DNA of 40,979 bases, taken from contig SLDS01000095.1 in assembly GCA_007125175.1 (NCBI GenBank), positions 1 to 40,979 of the forward strand, given 5' to 3'. The number at the start of each line of letters is the position of its first letter. Position 1 is the stretch's first letter. This DNA is from Flavobacteriales bacterium (GTDB taxonomy: Bacteria; Bacteroidota; Bacteroidia; Flavobacteriales_D; Cryomorphaceae). Positions 18,977-28,714 of this stretch are shown piece by piece. A model generated the notes under the pieces. The model made no database searches. It worked only from the letters and a program-made list of their open reading frames with translations, and was not told the DNA's origin. The position numbers were made by a program, and so were the translations under genes.

Positions 18977-19534
18977 TTAATCTTGTTTTACTTTCACATT
19001 CAGGCTGAAAAAGGAGGCGCCATCACCGAAAGGCATGAACCCATAATCGAGTTTCTCACCGCTTTTGCGCGCTATATCGATCATCCCGAGGCCTCCACCG
19101 CCCTTCTCAGACATCTCGCCATTGGCAAGCACCGATTTGTAGAGCTGTTTCACCTCTTCGGCGGTCATGCTATTGATTTCTTCGAGGCGATTTTTCAATA
19201 TTTCAGCATTATCATTCAGCACATAGTTGCCTGTAATGATCGAATAACCAGTCAGGTTTCTCGCGATCATCACAATTACTGATGGCTGTTCTTTGCCTTC
19301 ATCAGAGAGGGGTGGGCGGTCTATGTGGTGATAAAGGTTTTGAAGACACTCTACGAGGATATTGAACATTCGCTTCTTCACTTTTGGGCTTTCGCCAAAT
19401 CGATCGAGCTTATTTTCAATCAACTGCAATATTGAGGTTAGCAAGTCAGTAGACATATCACCCTTGAAGGAGAGCATGATATTCTTGCGCTCCATTGAGT
19501 CGTACATGTCAAATATTTCTTGAATCTGGGTCAC
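18977..19534 (-). CDS. SiaB family protein kinase
   Basis: 185 aa; FNILVECLQNLYHHID (N-box-like), NGEMSEKGGGGLGMIDIARKSG (G-box-like); located directly upstream of the SiaC gene. Confidence 0.9.
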   Translation of the reverse strand: MTQIQEIFDMYDSMERKNIMLSFKGDMSTDLLTSILQLIENKLDRFGESPKVKKRMFNILVECLQNLYHHIDRPPLSDEGKEQPSVIVMIARNLTGYSIITGNYVLNDNAEILKNRLEEINSMTAEEVKQLYKSVLANGEMSEKGGGGLGMIDIARKSGEKLDYGFMPFGDGASFFSLNVKVKQD

Positions 19535-19550
19535 TTGATTGGTGTTTGGC

Positions 19551-19558
19551 CAAAAATA
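19551..19558 (-). promoter_or_regulatory. Putative -7 promoter element TATTTTTG
   Basis: Exact TAnnTTTG on the minus strand, 16 nt upstream of the siaB-like ATG (19534). Confidence 0.45.
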
Positions 19559-19840
19559 GAATTTTGTCTTTCAAAGTAAGAATTTTGGGATCAAAAGTTT
19601 CACCACTTTCATGTTAATTAAATGATAAGCTGCTTTCGCTTCATTATCGAATTCAGACCAATTGCCACAAACCTTAACAGAAACAGCACTGCACGGGCAA
19701 GAGCCCTTGTCCGAACAAATGTAGAAAGGGAAGCGAACTTAGCCAAAATCACTGCCCTGTTGGGCCTATAGCTCCCCAAGATGTTGGAGTATTCCGATTT
19801 CCAATTGACCATCAAAGCGAGCTGTGAATGAAACTTTGCG

Positions 19841-19848
19841 TAGCTTCG
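19841..19848 (+). promoter_or_regulatory. Putative -7 promoter element TAGCTTCG
   Basis: Near-match to TAnnTTTG upstream of the methyltransferase start at 19878. Confidence 0.4.
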
Positions 19849-19877
19849 CAGCCCTATCAATTTTTTCCGAAAGGTAC

Positions 19878-20615
19878 ATGGAGCGCGAAAAGTGGTATCG
19901 ATCATGGTTTAACTCACCTTATTACCACATGCTGTACCGGCATAGGGATACCAGAGAAGCCGAAATATTCATCGATCATATTCTCAAATATCTCAAGCCC
20001 AACCCTCAGGAGTGGATCTTGGATCTTGGCTGCGGTAAGGGCCGCCACAGTATCAGCATGCACAGCAGGGGCTTCAAGGTGGTGGGCATCGACCTGTCTC
20101 AGCAGAATATCGCCTATGCAAAGCATTTTGAGAATGAGCAGCTGCGATTTGAGCGGCACGATATGCGCAACACCTACCGAGAAGCTCATTTCGGACTGGT
20201 AATGAACTTATTCACCAGCTTTGGCTATTTTGATCGCATGGAAGAAAACTTGCAAGTGCTCAGGGCTTCCCATGCGAATCTACTCCCAAAAGGCCGTCTC
20301 ATGATCGATTACCTCAATGCCCCTCGCGTGGCGCAGGAGCTCATCCCGATCGAAAAGAAGGAAATTGACGGGGTGAATTTCCGCATTGAGAGGAGCATGG
20401 AACACAGCTCCATCATCAAGAAAATCTTCGTGAACGATGGCAGCAAGGAGCTTCGATTCGAAGAGCATGTGAAAGCCCTCAATAAACAAGACTTCAAATC
20501 TTTACTCACTCAGAGTGGTTTTGAGATTGTAGATATTTTTGGCGATTATGCGCTCAATCAATTCAATGAAGATAAATCGCCCCGCTTGATCCTAATCGCA
20601 AGAAAAAAGGGATGA
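19878..20615 (+). CDS. Class I SAM-dependent methyltransferase
   Basis: WILDLGCGKGRHSISMHSRGFKVVGIDLSQQNIAYAK (motif I), start at ATG 19878 (MEREKWYRSWFNSPYYHMLYRHRD). Confidence 0.92.
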   Translation: MEREKWYRSWFNSPYYHMLYRHRDTREAEIFIDHILKYLKPNPQEWILDLGCGKGRHSISMHSRGFKVVGIDLSQQNIAYAKHFENEQLRFERHDMRNTYREAHFGLVMNLFTSFGYFDRMEENLQVLRASHANLLPKGRLMIDYLNAPRVAQELIPIEKKEIDGVNFRIERSMEHSSIIKKIFVNDGSKELRFEEHVKALNKQDFKSLLTQSGFEIVDIFGDYALNQFNEDKSPRLILIARKKG

Positions 20616-21400
20616 GCACCTACTATCTCATCATCGTAGTGGCAGCTGCCCTGCTGGGCGGTGGCATCGGACTGGCCCTCGGGGGTAGCATGACCCGGAA
20701 TGTAAAGGTTGCACTGGCTTTCAGCGGTGCCTACCTGCTCGCACTGAGTGTGCTTCACCTCATGCCAGAGATCTATATCTCTCTTGGGGAGGAGGCAGGG
20801 CTGTATGTTTTGATCGGATTTGTGCTACAAATTGGTTTGGAGCAGTTTTCCAAAGGTGTTGAGCACGGGCATATCCATCTCAAGGATCAGAGTCGGGGCG
20901 TATTTCCATTGGGAATTTATCTGAGCCTCATCCTCCATTCATTTATCGAAGGCTTACCGCTTGCCGGAGCCCAGGATGCAGAGCTCATAGGGGCTCACTT
21001 ACACGATCACGCTCATGCCCACGGCTTTCACCACAATCACAATCACAGCCACGGGCACGCCCTACTCTACGGAATCGCCATTCACAAGATTCCGGAAGCG
21101 CTGGCACTTACTGCATTGCTCTTCCACTTCTTTGCCGATAAGGCAAAAACCGTGCTCTTCATATTGATCTACGCGCTGGCCACACCATTGGGTATGGGAG
21201 TGGGACACTTCTTCATCCTGAAAAACAGCCCCAATGCCATGCACATCTACCATGTACTGCTTTCCATTGCGGTGGGCATTTTTCTACATGTAGGCACCAC
21301 CATCATCTTTGAAGCGGAAGAACAGCACCGATTCAAGCTCAAAAAAGGGCTTGCCGTGCTCTTGGGCATCTTCCTGGTTTGGCTCTCTACCACACTGTAG
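20612..21400 (+). CDS. ZIP family metal transporter
   Basis: 262 aa; His-rich loop HDHAHAHGFHHNHNHSHGHAL; HKIPEALALTALL ZIP motif; ATGA overlap with the upstream gene. Confidence 0.92.
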   Translation: MSTYYLIIVVAAALLGGGIGLALGGSMTRNVKVALAFSGAYLLALSVLHLMPEIYISLGEEAGLYVLIGFVLQIGLEQFSKGVEHGHIHLKDQSRGVFPLGIYLSLILHSFIEGLPLAGAQDAELIGAHLHDHAHAHGFHHNHNHSHGHALLYGIAIHKIPEALALTALLFHFFADKAKTVLFILIYALATPLGMGVGHFFILKNSPNAMHIYHVLLSIAVGIFLHVGTTIIFEAEEQHRFKLKKGLAVLLGIFLVWLSTTL

Positions 21401-21466
21401 AGCCCGGCTCTATATGCCGATAGACAAATACTATTTGGAGTTTTTCGCAGGCAGGTCATTCCGCCA

Positions 21467-21474
21467 TACCTTTG
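21467..21474 (+). promoter_or_regulatory. Putative -7 promoter element TACCTTTG
   Basis: Exact TAnnTTTG, 27 nt upstream of the peroxiredoxin ATG (21502). Confidence 0.55.
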
Positions 21475-21501
21475 CAGCGCAAACAAGAAAAACACAAGAA
21501 A

Positions 21502-22134
21502 ATGTCAGTATTAGTAGGAAAGAAAGCTCCTAAATTTGAGGCAGCTGCAGTGATCAATGGAGATGAGATCGTAGAGAAATTTTCTCTTGATTCTTACATT
21601 GGAAACAAGTACGTTGTGCTCTTCTTCTACCCTAAGGATTTCACATTCGTATGTCCCACTGAGCTTCACGCTTTTCAGAGTCGTCTCAAGGATTTTCAGG
21701 ACAAAGATGTGGAAGTAATCGCCGTCTCCACCGATACCGAGCAATCGCACTGGGGGTGGCTGCAACTCACCAAGGAGCAAGGCGGAATCAAAGGCATCAC
21801 ATACCCCATCGTAGCCGACACCAACAAAACCATTGCCCACAATTATGATGTGCTCACAGGAGAGTACTTCTACGACGAAGAAGGCCAATTGCATGCCAGC
21901 AGTGAACTCGTGGCATACAGAGGCCTATTCCTCATCGATAAGGAGGGAGTGGTACGCCACCAAATCGTGAATGACCTTCCGCTGGGAAGAAGTGTGGAAG
22001 AGGCGCTGCGCATCGTTGATGCCCTGCAGTACTTCGAGGAGAAGGGCGAAGTATGTCCCGCCAACTGGGAAAAGGGAAAAGCCGGTATGCAAGCCACCCA
22101 CAATGGTGTAGCTGAGTACCTTTCGGCAAATTGA
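21502..22134 (+). CDS. 2-Cys peroxiredoxin (AhpC/Prx1 type)
   Basis: 210 aa; FFYPKDFTFVCPTELHAF (peroxidatic Cys) and GEVCPANWEKG (resolving Cys). Confidence 0.96.
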   Translation: MSVLVGKKAPKFEAAAVINGDEIVEKFSLDSYIGNKYVVLFFYPKDFTFVCPTELHAFQSRLKDFQDKDVEVIAVSTDTEQSHWGWLQLTKEQGGIKGITYPIVADTNKTIAHNYDVLTGEYFYDEEGQLHASSELVAYRGLFLIDKEGVVRHQIVNDLPLGRSVEEALRIVDALQYFEEKGEVCPANWEKGKAGMQATHNGVAEYLSAN

Positions 22135-22192
22135 TAGAACACCGGAAATGGTGCCTCATTAGCAGGATACTATTGAGGTATAAAATTTGGAG

Positions 22193-22223
22193 AGGATGGT
22201 CATATGGGCCATCCTTCTTTTTT
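22193..22223 (+). terminator. Rho-independent terminator
   Basis: AGGATGG-TCATATGGG-CCATCCT followed by TCTTTTTTT, downstream of the peroxiredoxin gene. Confidence 0.8.
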
Positions 22224-22283
22224 TGCTTAGAGCGGGCGTAAGCCAAAGCAGAGCCTGAAGCTGCCGCCAAATACCGGGCATCC

Positions 22284-22742
22284 CTATCCTGCCGGTAGAT
22301 CCTCCCGTACAAAGCGTTCCATCACCCCCTCTTCGGGCATCATGCAGGTATCTTCCTTTCCAAACCATGCGTAGCGCCTCCGCGCGATGAAGGCATAGAC
22401 GCTGTGTCGGATGAAGGCAGGTATAATCCAAAAGAAACCAATCAGGGGCCAAAGCCCGCCCAGTCTCGTGGCAATGTATAGCGCCGCACTGCTTCTCACA
22501 AAAACGCGATTGCCGGTGTAGACCACCATACTGTCGGTGCCTTCCAACTCGGGATACTGAGCTATCACCTGCTCTCCTGCAGGCCAGCTCAGCGCTGCAA
22601 AAAGAAAACGCTTTTTGCGATCGCGCTTCAGCACAAATTGCACAGCTCCATTGCATAGATTGCAGTAGCCATCGAAGAGAATCAGGCTTTTGCCATCAGG
22701 CAATTCAAGCTTTTCCGGACTGGTTTTTTCCTCCTGCTTCAT
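22284..22742 (-). CDS. DCC1-like thiol-disulfide oxidoreductase family protein (DUF393)
   Basis: 152 aa; LILFDGYCNLCNGAVQFVLKRDRKKRFLFAAL is the DxxCxxC DCC family signature. Confidence 0.93.
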   Translation of the reverse strand: MKQEEKTSPEKLELPDGKSLILFDGYCNLCNGAVQFVLKRDRKKRFLFAALSWPAGEQVIAQYPELEGTDSMVVYTGNRVFVRSSAALYIATRLGGLWPLIGFFWIIPAFIRHSVYAFIARRRYAWFGKEDTCMMPEEGVMERFVREDLPAG

Positions 22743-22747
22743 TGCGA

Positions 22748-22755
22748 CAAAGGTA
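22748..22755 (-). promoter_or_regulatory. Putative -7 promoter element TACCTTTG immediately before the DCC gene start
   Basis: Exact TAnnTTTG on the minus strand with only 5 nt (TCGCA) before the ATG at 22742. Confidence 0.5.
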
Positions 22756-22882
22756 GGGCATAATCGATTGCCATTGATAGTCCTTCTCCATGCTCCCTTA
22801 ACGGAAAACAGATGGGAAAAAGCAGCTTCTTGGCGGGTGATATATGCCTTGCAGAGGCGCAGCCCGTTCCGATAGTAATTGT

Positions 22883-22890
22883 TAATTTTG
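22883..22890 (+). promoter_or_regulatory. Putative -7 promoter element TAATTTTG
   Basis: Exact TAnnTTTG, 19 nt upstream of the glyA ATG (22910). Confidence 0.5.
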
Positions 22891-22909
22891 ACCCCTTAAG
22901 CCACCTACA

Positions 22910-24199
22910 ATGAAAAGAGATACGCAGGTTTTTGACATCATCGAAAAAGAGAAGCAGCGGCAAGTGAATGGGCTGGAGCTCATCGCCTCTGAAAACTTTG
23001 TAAGTCAACAAGTCATGGATGCCATGGGCTCCGTGATGACCAACAAATACGCAGAGGGATTGCCTGGAAAGCGCTACTACGGTGGCTGCGAGTTTGTGGA
23101 TCAAACTGAAAATCTGGCTATCCAGCGCCTAAAAGAGCTCTTTGGGGCGGCTTGGGCCAATGTGCAGCCACACAGTGGTGCTCAGGCCAATGCAGCCGTC
23201 ATGCTGGCTGTTCTCAAGCCGGGTGATACCATTATGGGATTCGACTTGAGCCACGGTGGCCACCTCACCCATGGCAGCCCTGTGAATTACAGTGGTAAAC
23301 TCTACCGCCCCACCTTTTACGGAGTGGAGAAAGAAAGTGGCCGCATCGACTACGACAAGCTGGAGGCCAATGCCAAAAAAGAACAGCCGAAATTGCTCAT
23401 TTGCGGCGCATCGGCATACAGCCGCGACTGGGACTATGAGCGCCTGCGCAGCATCGCCGATCAGGTGGGTGCCTTGTTGCTCGCCGACATATCTCACCCC
23501 AGCGGACTGATAGCGAGCAAGCTGCTCGAAGATCCAATGAAGCATTGCCACATTGTGACCAGCACCACCCACAAAACCCTTCGGGGACCTCGTGGCGGAA
23601 TCATCATGATGGGTCAGGATTTTGAGAATCCTTTTGGCCTGACCAATCCCAAAGGACAGATACGCCCCATGTCGGCCCTGCTCGATTCGGCTGTTTTTCC
23701 CGGTACGCAAGGTGGGCCACTTGAGCACGTCATCGCAGCTAAGGCAGTAGCTTTTGGAGAAGCCCTGCAGCCCGAATTCAGAAGCTACAGCGCGCAGGTC
23801 ATCAAGAATGCCCAGGCCATGGCCGCCGAATTTGTCAAGAGGGGCTATCACCTGATCTCCGGCGGAACGGACAATCACAGCATGCTCATAGACCTGAGAT
23901 CTAAGAACCTCACTGGTAAAGAAGCCGAAAACACATTGATTCAGGTGGATATCACCGTAAACAAGAATATGGTACCATTTGACGATAAGTCGCCCTTCGT
24001 AACGAGCGGAATGAGGCTGGGCACCCCGGCCGTGAGTACCCGTGGCATGAGAGAAAGCGATATGGTGAAAATTGTAGAACTGATCGACGAAAGCCTGAAG
24101 CAGAAAGAGAATCCGGATGCCTTGGCCGAAATCAAGGGCGAGGTGAACCGCTTCGTAAGCGCCTTTCCACTTTTTGCGGAAAGCGTAGCCACAAGCTGA
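22910..24199 (+). CDS. glyA: Serine hydroxymethyltransferase
   Basis: 429 aa; [59 protein letters not shown] (PLP Lys). Confidence 0.98.
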   Translation: MKRDTQVFDIIEKEKQRQVNGLELIASENFVSQQVMDAMGSVMTNKYAEGLPGKRYYGGCEFVDQTENLAIQRLKELFGAAWANVQPHSGAQANAAVMLAVLKPGDTIMGFDLSHGGHLTHGSPVNYSGKLYRPTFYGVEKESGRIDYDKLEANAKKEQPKLLICGASAYSRDWDYERLRSIADQVGALLLADISHPSGLIASKLLEDPMKHCHIVTSTTHKTLRGPRGGIIMMGQDFENPFGLTNPKGQIRPMSALLDSAVFPGTQGGPLEHVIAAKAVAFGEALQPEFRSYSAQVIKNAQAMAAEFVKRGYHLISGGTDNHSMLIDLRSKNLTGKEAENTLIQVDITVNKNMVPFDDKSPFVTSGMRLGTPAVSTRGMRESDMVKIVELIDESLKQKENPDALAEIKGEVNRFVSAFPLFAESVATS

Positions 24200-24240
24200 A
24201 TGAACATAACAAACAAACCCAAGACCATAGCGCATAAGAA

Positions 24241-25518
24241 ATGAAGATAGCAGCCAACGACCCCCATCTCAAAAGCTGGATAGAAGTAAGCCCTGACAGC
24301 GACTTTCCCATTCAAAACCTACCCCTCGGGGTGTACAGCAATAAGCTCGTGAAGCACAGGGTGTGCACGGCTATCGGCGATCAGGTGGTAGACCTCTACG
24401 CCCTGGCCGAGCTTGGGTATTTGGATGAGCTCGGGTACGGCAAAGAAATCTTCGATGCGCCTGTGCTGAACCCGCTCCTGAGCCACGGGAAAACAGCCAT
24501 GCGAAAATTGCGCAATCATCTGAGTGGCCTGCTACGCAAAGACAATGATCGCCTGAAAACCAATGCAGAGCACCGCTCGATGGCACTGCTTCCGCAAAAT
24601 GAGGTGGAAATGCTGCTGCCCGTTCATGTGGGCGATTACACGGATTTTTATTCAAGCATCGAGCATGCCACCAATGTAGGCACCATGTTTCGCGATCCCA
24701 AGAACGCGCTGCTGCCCAACTGGCGCCACCTGCCTGTAGCCTATCACGGACGCAGCTCTTCGATTGTTGTATCGGGAGTACCCGTGAAGCGTCCAATGGG
24801 TCAAACCCGCCCCGAGGAAGAAAAGCCACCGGTATACGGCCCGAGCCGATTGCTCGACTTCGAGTTGGAGATGGCCTTCGTCACCTTTGACGGCAAAGCC
24901 CTTGGGGAGCCCATCGCATGCGAGGAGGCCGACGAATACATAGCCGGCATGCTGCTCTTCAATGATTGGTCAGCCCGCGACATACAAAAATGGGAATATG
25001 TGCCGCTTGGGCCATTTCTGGCAAAAAATTTCGCATCGAGCATTTCTCCCTGGCTGGTGAGCCTCGATGCATTGGAACCCTTCCGCACTGCGGGCCCAAA
25101 GCAGGAGCCCGAGGTGCTCCCCTACCTCCAATACAAGGGTGAGAAAAATATCGATATCAATCTTGAGGTCGCCATTGCCCCCGAAGGCGGCGAAGAAAGC
25201 ACCGTATGCCGAAGCAATTACAAATATATGTATTGGAACATGAATCAGCAGCTCGCCCATCACACGGTGAATGGCTGCAATGTGCGCTGCGGTGATATGA
25301 TGGCTTCGGGAACCATTTCGGGCAAAAGCCCTGACAGCTATGGCTCCATGCTGGAAATCACATGGCGGGGTACGAAGCCTGTATCGCTCAAGGATGGAAG
25401 CCAGCGAAAATTCCTACAGGATGGCGACACAGTCATCATGCGGGGGCATTGCAGCAAAGACGGTGTGCGCGTGGGATTTGGTGAAGTGCGGAGCCTTGTG
25501 CTCCCCGCTTCCAACTAG
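24241..25518 (+). CDS. fahA: Fumarylacetoacetase
   Basis: 425 aa; DYTDFYSSIEHATNVGTMFRDPKNALLPNWRHLPVAYHGRSSSIVVSG; LLFNDWSARDIQKWEYVPLGPFLAKNF. Confidence 0.96.
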   Translation: MKIAANDPHLKSWIEVSPDSDFPIQNLPLGVYSNKLVKHRVCTAIGDQVVDLYALAELGYLDELGYGKEIFDAPVLNPLLSHGKTAMRKLRNHLSGLLRKDNDRLKTNAEHRSMALLPQNEVEMLLPVHVGDYTDFYSSIEHATNVGTMFRDPKNALLPNWRHLPVAYHGRSSSIVVSGVPVKRPMGQTRPEEEKPPVYGPSRLLDFELEMAFVTFDGKALGEPIACEEADEYIAGMLLFNDWSARDIQKWEYVPLGPFLAKNFASSISPWLVSLDALEPFRTAGPKQEPEVLPYLQYKGEKNIDINLEVAIAPEGGEESTVCRSNYKYMYWNMNQQLAHHTVNGCNVRCGDMMASGTISGKSPDSYGSMLEITWRGTKPVSLKDGSQRKFLQDGDTVIMRGHCSKDGVRVGFGEVRSLVLPASN

Positions 25519-25551
25519 CAGACAGAATCAAAAGCCAGCCGAAGAAGGGTC

Positions 25552-27771
25552 ATGGAACTGAACATCGATCTGGAAAAAGAGAAAAAAGAGATTCTCGCGA
25601 GCTACCGGGCTTTGCTGAGGGTGGCGAAGTATTCCAAATCGTCTGAAGATAAAAAACAGATTCGCAAAGCTTTCGATGTGGCACTCGAAGCCCACAAAGA
25701 TATGCGCCGCAAGTCGGGTGAGCCCTACATCTACCACCCTATCGCGGTGGCGCGCATTGTGGCCGAGGAGATCGGCCTGGGCACCACAGCCATCATTGCG
25801 GCTCTGCTCCACGATACAGTAGAGGATACCGATATCACCTTGAGTGATGTAGAGCACCTTTTCGGCAAAAAAGTGTGTCAGATCATCGACGGGCTCACCA
25901 AGATCTCCGACATCTTCGATCATACGGCAAGCATTCAGGCCGAGAATTTTAAAAAGATGCTGCTCACCCTGAGCGACGATGTACGGGTGATACTCATCAA
26001 GCTCGCCGACCGCTTGCACAACATGCGCACGCTGGAAAGTATGCGGCGCGATAAGCAGCTCAAGATAGCCAGTGAGACACAGTACATGTACGCCCCTCTG
26101 GCTCACCGATTGGGGCTCTACAGCATCAAATCGGAGCTGGAAGATCTCGCCCTCAAGTACACAGAGCCCGAACAGTACGAAGAGATCGTTCAAAAACTGA
26201 AAAAGGGACAGGCCGTGCGCACGCGCTTTATCAACCGCTTCAAGCTTCCCATCGTGAGGTCTCTGGATCGGGAAGGGTTCAAATACAGCATCAAGAGCCG
26301 GCCAAAATCCATCTCGAGCATCTGGAACAAGATCTACAAGAAGAATATCCCCTTCGAGGAAATCTACGATCTCTTTGCCATTCGCATCATCCTCGACACC
26401 CCTCCAGAGAAGGAGAAGGCCGATTGCTGGAAGGTGTATTCCATCGTCACCGATTTTTACCAGCCCAATCCCGACCGCATACGCGACTGGATAAGTACCC
26501 CCAAGGCCAATGGCTATGAGTCGCTGCATACCACCGTAATGAGCCCTACCGGCAAATGGGTAGAAGTGCAGATACGCACCGAACGCATGGATGAGATCGC
26601 TGAGATGGGCTATGCGGCCCACTGGAAGTACAAGGACAAGCAGGAGGGCGAGTCCAAGCTCGACGTGTGGCTGGCCCGTATACGGGAAATGCTGGAAACG
26701 AACAATGCTGCAGCCATCGATTTCATCGACGATTTCAAGTTGAACCTCTTCAGCGACGAGATCTTTGTATTCACTCCCAATGGTGATCTAAAGACTTTGC
26801 CCTCCGGAGCTACTGCGCTCGATTTTGCTTTCGAAATTCACTCTCAGGTGGGACAGTCATGCATAGGCGCAAAAGTGAATCAGCGCCTGGTACCCCTGAG
26901 CCACAGCCTGAAAAGCGGTGACCAAATAGAAATCATCACCTCCAAAAAGCAGCGCCCCAAGGAAGACTGGCTCAATTATGTGGTTACAGCCAAGGCCAAA
27001 TCGAAGATCAAGTCGGCACTGAAAGAGGAGCAGAAAAAAATTGCCGGGCTGGGTAAGGAAATGGTGCAGCGCCGTTTCAAAAACATAGGAGCCGAATTCA
27101 ACTCCAAAAACGTCTCAGTTCTGGAGCGCTTTTACGGATACAAGGCGGCGACCGATCTGTACCACGACATCGCCAAAGGCAAGATAAGCCTCAAAAAATT
27201 CAAGGACTTCGTAATCGATAGTGGCGAAATCTCCTTTCCGAAAGAAGAGGAAGAAATCATCCAAAATACAGATCCAGGCCCCAAGTCCAGCAGCCCCATT
27301 CCCAAAGACACCCTCATCATTGGCGAGGATGAGATGGACGTGCCTTACAAGCTGGCGCAATGCTGCAACCCCATTCCGGGCGATGATGTATTTGCCTTCG
27401 TGACCATCAATGACGGAATCAAAATACACCGCAACAAATGCCCCAATGCGGTGCAGTTGCGGTCTAATTTCGCCTACCGTGTGATCAAAGCTACCTGGCA
27501 AAGCCAGAAGGAGAAAGAATTCGTGGCAGAGGTCATTTTCAAGGGCATCGATGATCTCGGGCTCGTGCACAATATCACCCAAACCATCTCTGCCGACCTC
27601 AATGTGAACATGAAGGCGATAAGCTTTGAGAGCAATGATGGCGTATTTGACGGAAGGGTGAGTGTATATGTATACGACACCGACCACCTCAATAATCTCA
27701 TGAGCAAACTGCGGAATGTGGAAGGGGTGCTAACAGTGAGTCGTGGCGAAGCTTATTCAAAAGATGCTTGA
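25552..27771 (+). CDS. RelA/SpoT family bifunctional (p)ppGpp synthetase/hydrolase
   Basis: 739 aa; HD domain (IAALLHDTVEDTDIT), synthetase (NGYESLHTTVMSPTGKWVEVQIRTERMDEIAEMGYAAHWKYK), TGS and ACT domains. Confidence 0.97.
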   Translation: MELNIDLEKEKKEILASYRALLRVAKYSKSSEDKKQIRKAFDVALEAHKDMRRKSGEPYIYHPIAVARIVAEEIGLGTTAIIAALLHDTVEDTDITLSDVEHLFGKKVCQIIDGLTKISDIFDHTASIQAENFKKMLLTLSDDVRVILIKLADRLHNMRTLESMRRDKQLKIASETQYMYAPLAHRLGLYSIKSELEDLALKYTEPEQYEEIVQKLKKGQAVRTRFINRFKLPIVRSLDREGFKYSIKSRPKSISSIWNKIYKKNIPFEEIYDLFAIRIILDTPPEKEKADCWKVYSIVTDFYQPNPDRIRDWISTPKANGYESLHTTVMSPTGKWVEVQIRTERMDEIAEMGYAAHWKYKDKQEGESKLDVWLARIREMLETNNAAAIDFIDDFKLNLFSDEIFVFTPNGDLKTLPSGATALDFAFEIHSQVGQSCIGAKVNQRLVPLSHSLKSGDQIEIITSKKQRPKEDWLNYVVTAKAKSKIKSALKEEQKKIAGLGKEMVQRRFKNIGAEFNSKNVSVLERFYGYKAATDLYHDIAKGKISLKKFKDFVIDSGEISFPKEEEEIIQNTDPGPKSSSPIPKDTLIIGEDEMDVPYKLAQCCNPIPGDDVFAFVTINDGIKIHRNKCPNAVQLRSNFAYRVIKATWQSQKEKEFVAEVIFKGIDDLGLVHNITQTISADLNVNMKAISFESNDGVFDGRVSVYVYDTDHLNNLMSKLRNVEGVLTVSRGEAYSKDA

Positions 27772-27808
27772 TGCTTTTGCACTGAAGTGAAAAATGCCGC
27801 CTTTTGCG

Positions 27809-27816
27809 TAGCTTTG
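27809..27816 (+). promoter_or_regulatory. Putative -7 promoter element TAGCTTTG
   Basis: Exact TAnnTTTG, 14 nt before the ATG of the Fur family gene (27831). Confidence 0.5.
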
Positions 27817-27830
27817 TTGTTTTGGAAGAC

Positions 27831-28319
27831 ATGTCGAGCAAAGTAGAGACCCAGGAAAAAGTAAAGCGAATATTTTCGGCCTATTTGGAGCAAAATGGCC
27901 ACCGCAAGACGCCGGAGCGCTTTGCCATCCTGCATGAAATCTATGCCTACGATGGACATTTTGATGTGGAATCGCTCTACATCCAAATGAAAAACAAGAA
28001 CTACAGGGTGAGCCGAGCCACGCTCTACAATACCATCGACCTCCTACTCGCTTGCAACCTCGTGCGAAAGCATCAGTTTGGCAAAAACATCGCCCAGTTC
28101 GAGAAATCACATGAGTACAAGCAACACGATCACGTGATATGCACAGACACGGGTGAGGTACTCGAGTTTTGCGATCCACGCATCGAAACCATCAAAAAAA
28201 CCATCGAAGAAATTTTCGATGTAAAAGTGCTGCACCACAGTTTGTACTTTTATGCTGTGCGCGGTAGCGAGAAGGGCGATGACGAATCCATCGCGCCTGC
28301 CACGTCTCAAACCAAATGA
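27831..28319 (+). CDS. Fur family transcriptional regulator
   Basis: [59 protein letters not shown] winged-helix; [15 protein letters not shown] dimerisation domain. Start at ATG 27831. Confidence 0.93.
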   Translation: MSSKVETQEKVKRIFSAYLEQNGHRKTPERFAILHEIYAYDGHFDVESLYIQMKNKNYRVSRATLYNTIDLLLACNLVRKHQFGKNIAQFEKSHEYKQHDHVICTDTGEVLEFCDPRIETIKKTIEEIFDVKVLHHSLYFYAVRGSEKGDDESIAPATSQTK

Positions 28320-28355
28320 ATCAATTGAGAAATCACAAATCTTTATACCTCTGAT

Positions 28356-28709
28356 ATGGCATTTACCTACGAACTCCTTAAGGCCGGAGAAATAAACATG
28401 CTGAATATGAAAGGCAAACTGGTAGACAAGGCCGAGGCAGTGGAAATCAGCGTTGAAATCGATGAGCAGCTGGCCGAAGGGGCCAATAAATTCGTGGTTG
28501 ACCTGTCGGAATTAGACTATATGAATTCCACCGGGCTCAATATCATCATCAACCTCATGAACAAATCGCGCAATGAGGGCGGAGAAACCATTGTGGCCGG
28601 AGCCAAACCACGAATCAAAGCACTCTTTGACGTAACCAAACTCAGTAGCGTCTTCACCATGAAAGAATCGGTAAAAGAGGCTCAATCTTATTTTGATCAA
28701 TTAGCATAA
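28356..28709 (+). CDS. STAS domain-containing protein (anti-sigma factor antagonist-like)
   Basis: 117 aa; NKFVVDLSELDYMNSTGLNIIINLMNKSRNEGGETIVAGAKPRIKALFDVTKLSSVF: SpoIIAA-like phospho-acceptor region. Confidence 0.92.
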   Translation: MAFTYELLKAGEINMLNMKGKLVDKAEAVEISVEIDEQLAEGANKFVVDLSELDYMNSTGLNIIINLMNKSRNEGGETIVAGAKPRIKALFDVTKLSSVFTMKESVKEAQSYFDQLA

Positions 28710-28714
28710 TCAAT

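Noticed and set aside
23129-24235. 368-aa antisense ORF opposite glyA
   Set aside because: Sense strand is a clear serine hydroxymethyltransferase; antisense translation lacks any domain signature.
25528-26622. 364-aa antisense ORF opposite relA/spoT
   Set aside because: Sense strand encodes a full RelA/SpoT protein; antisense openness follows from GC-skewed third positions.
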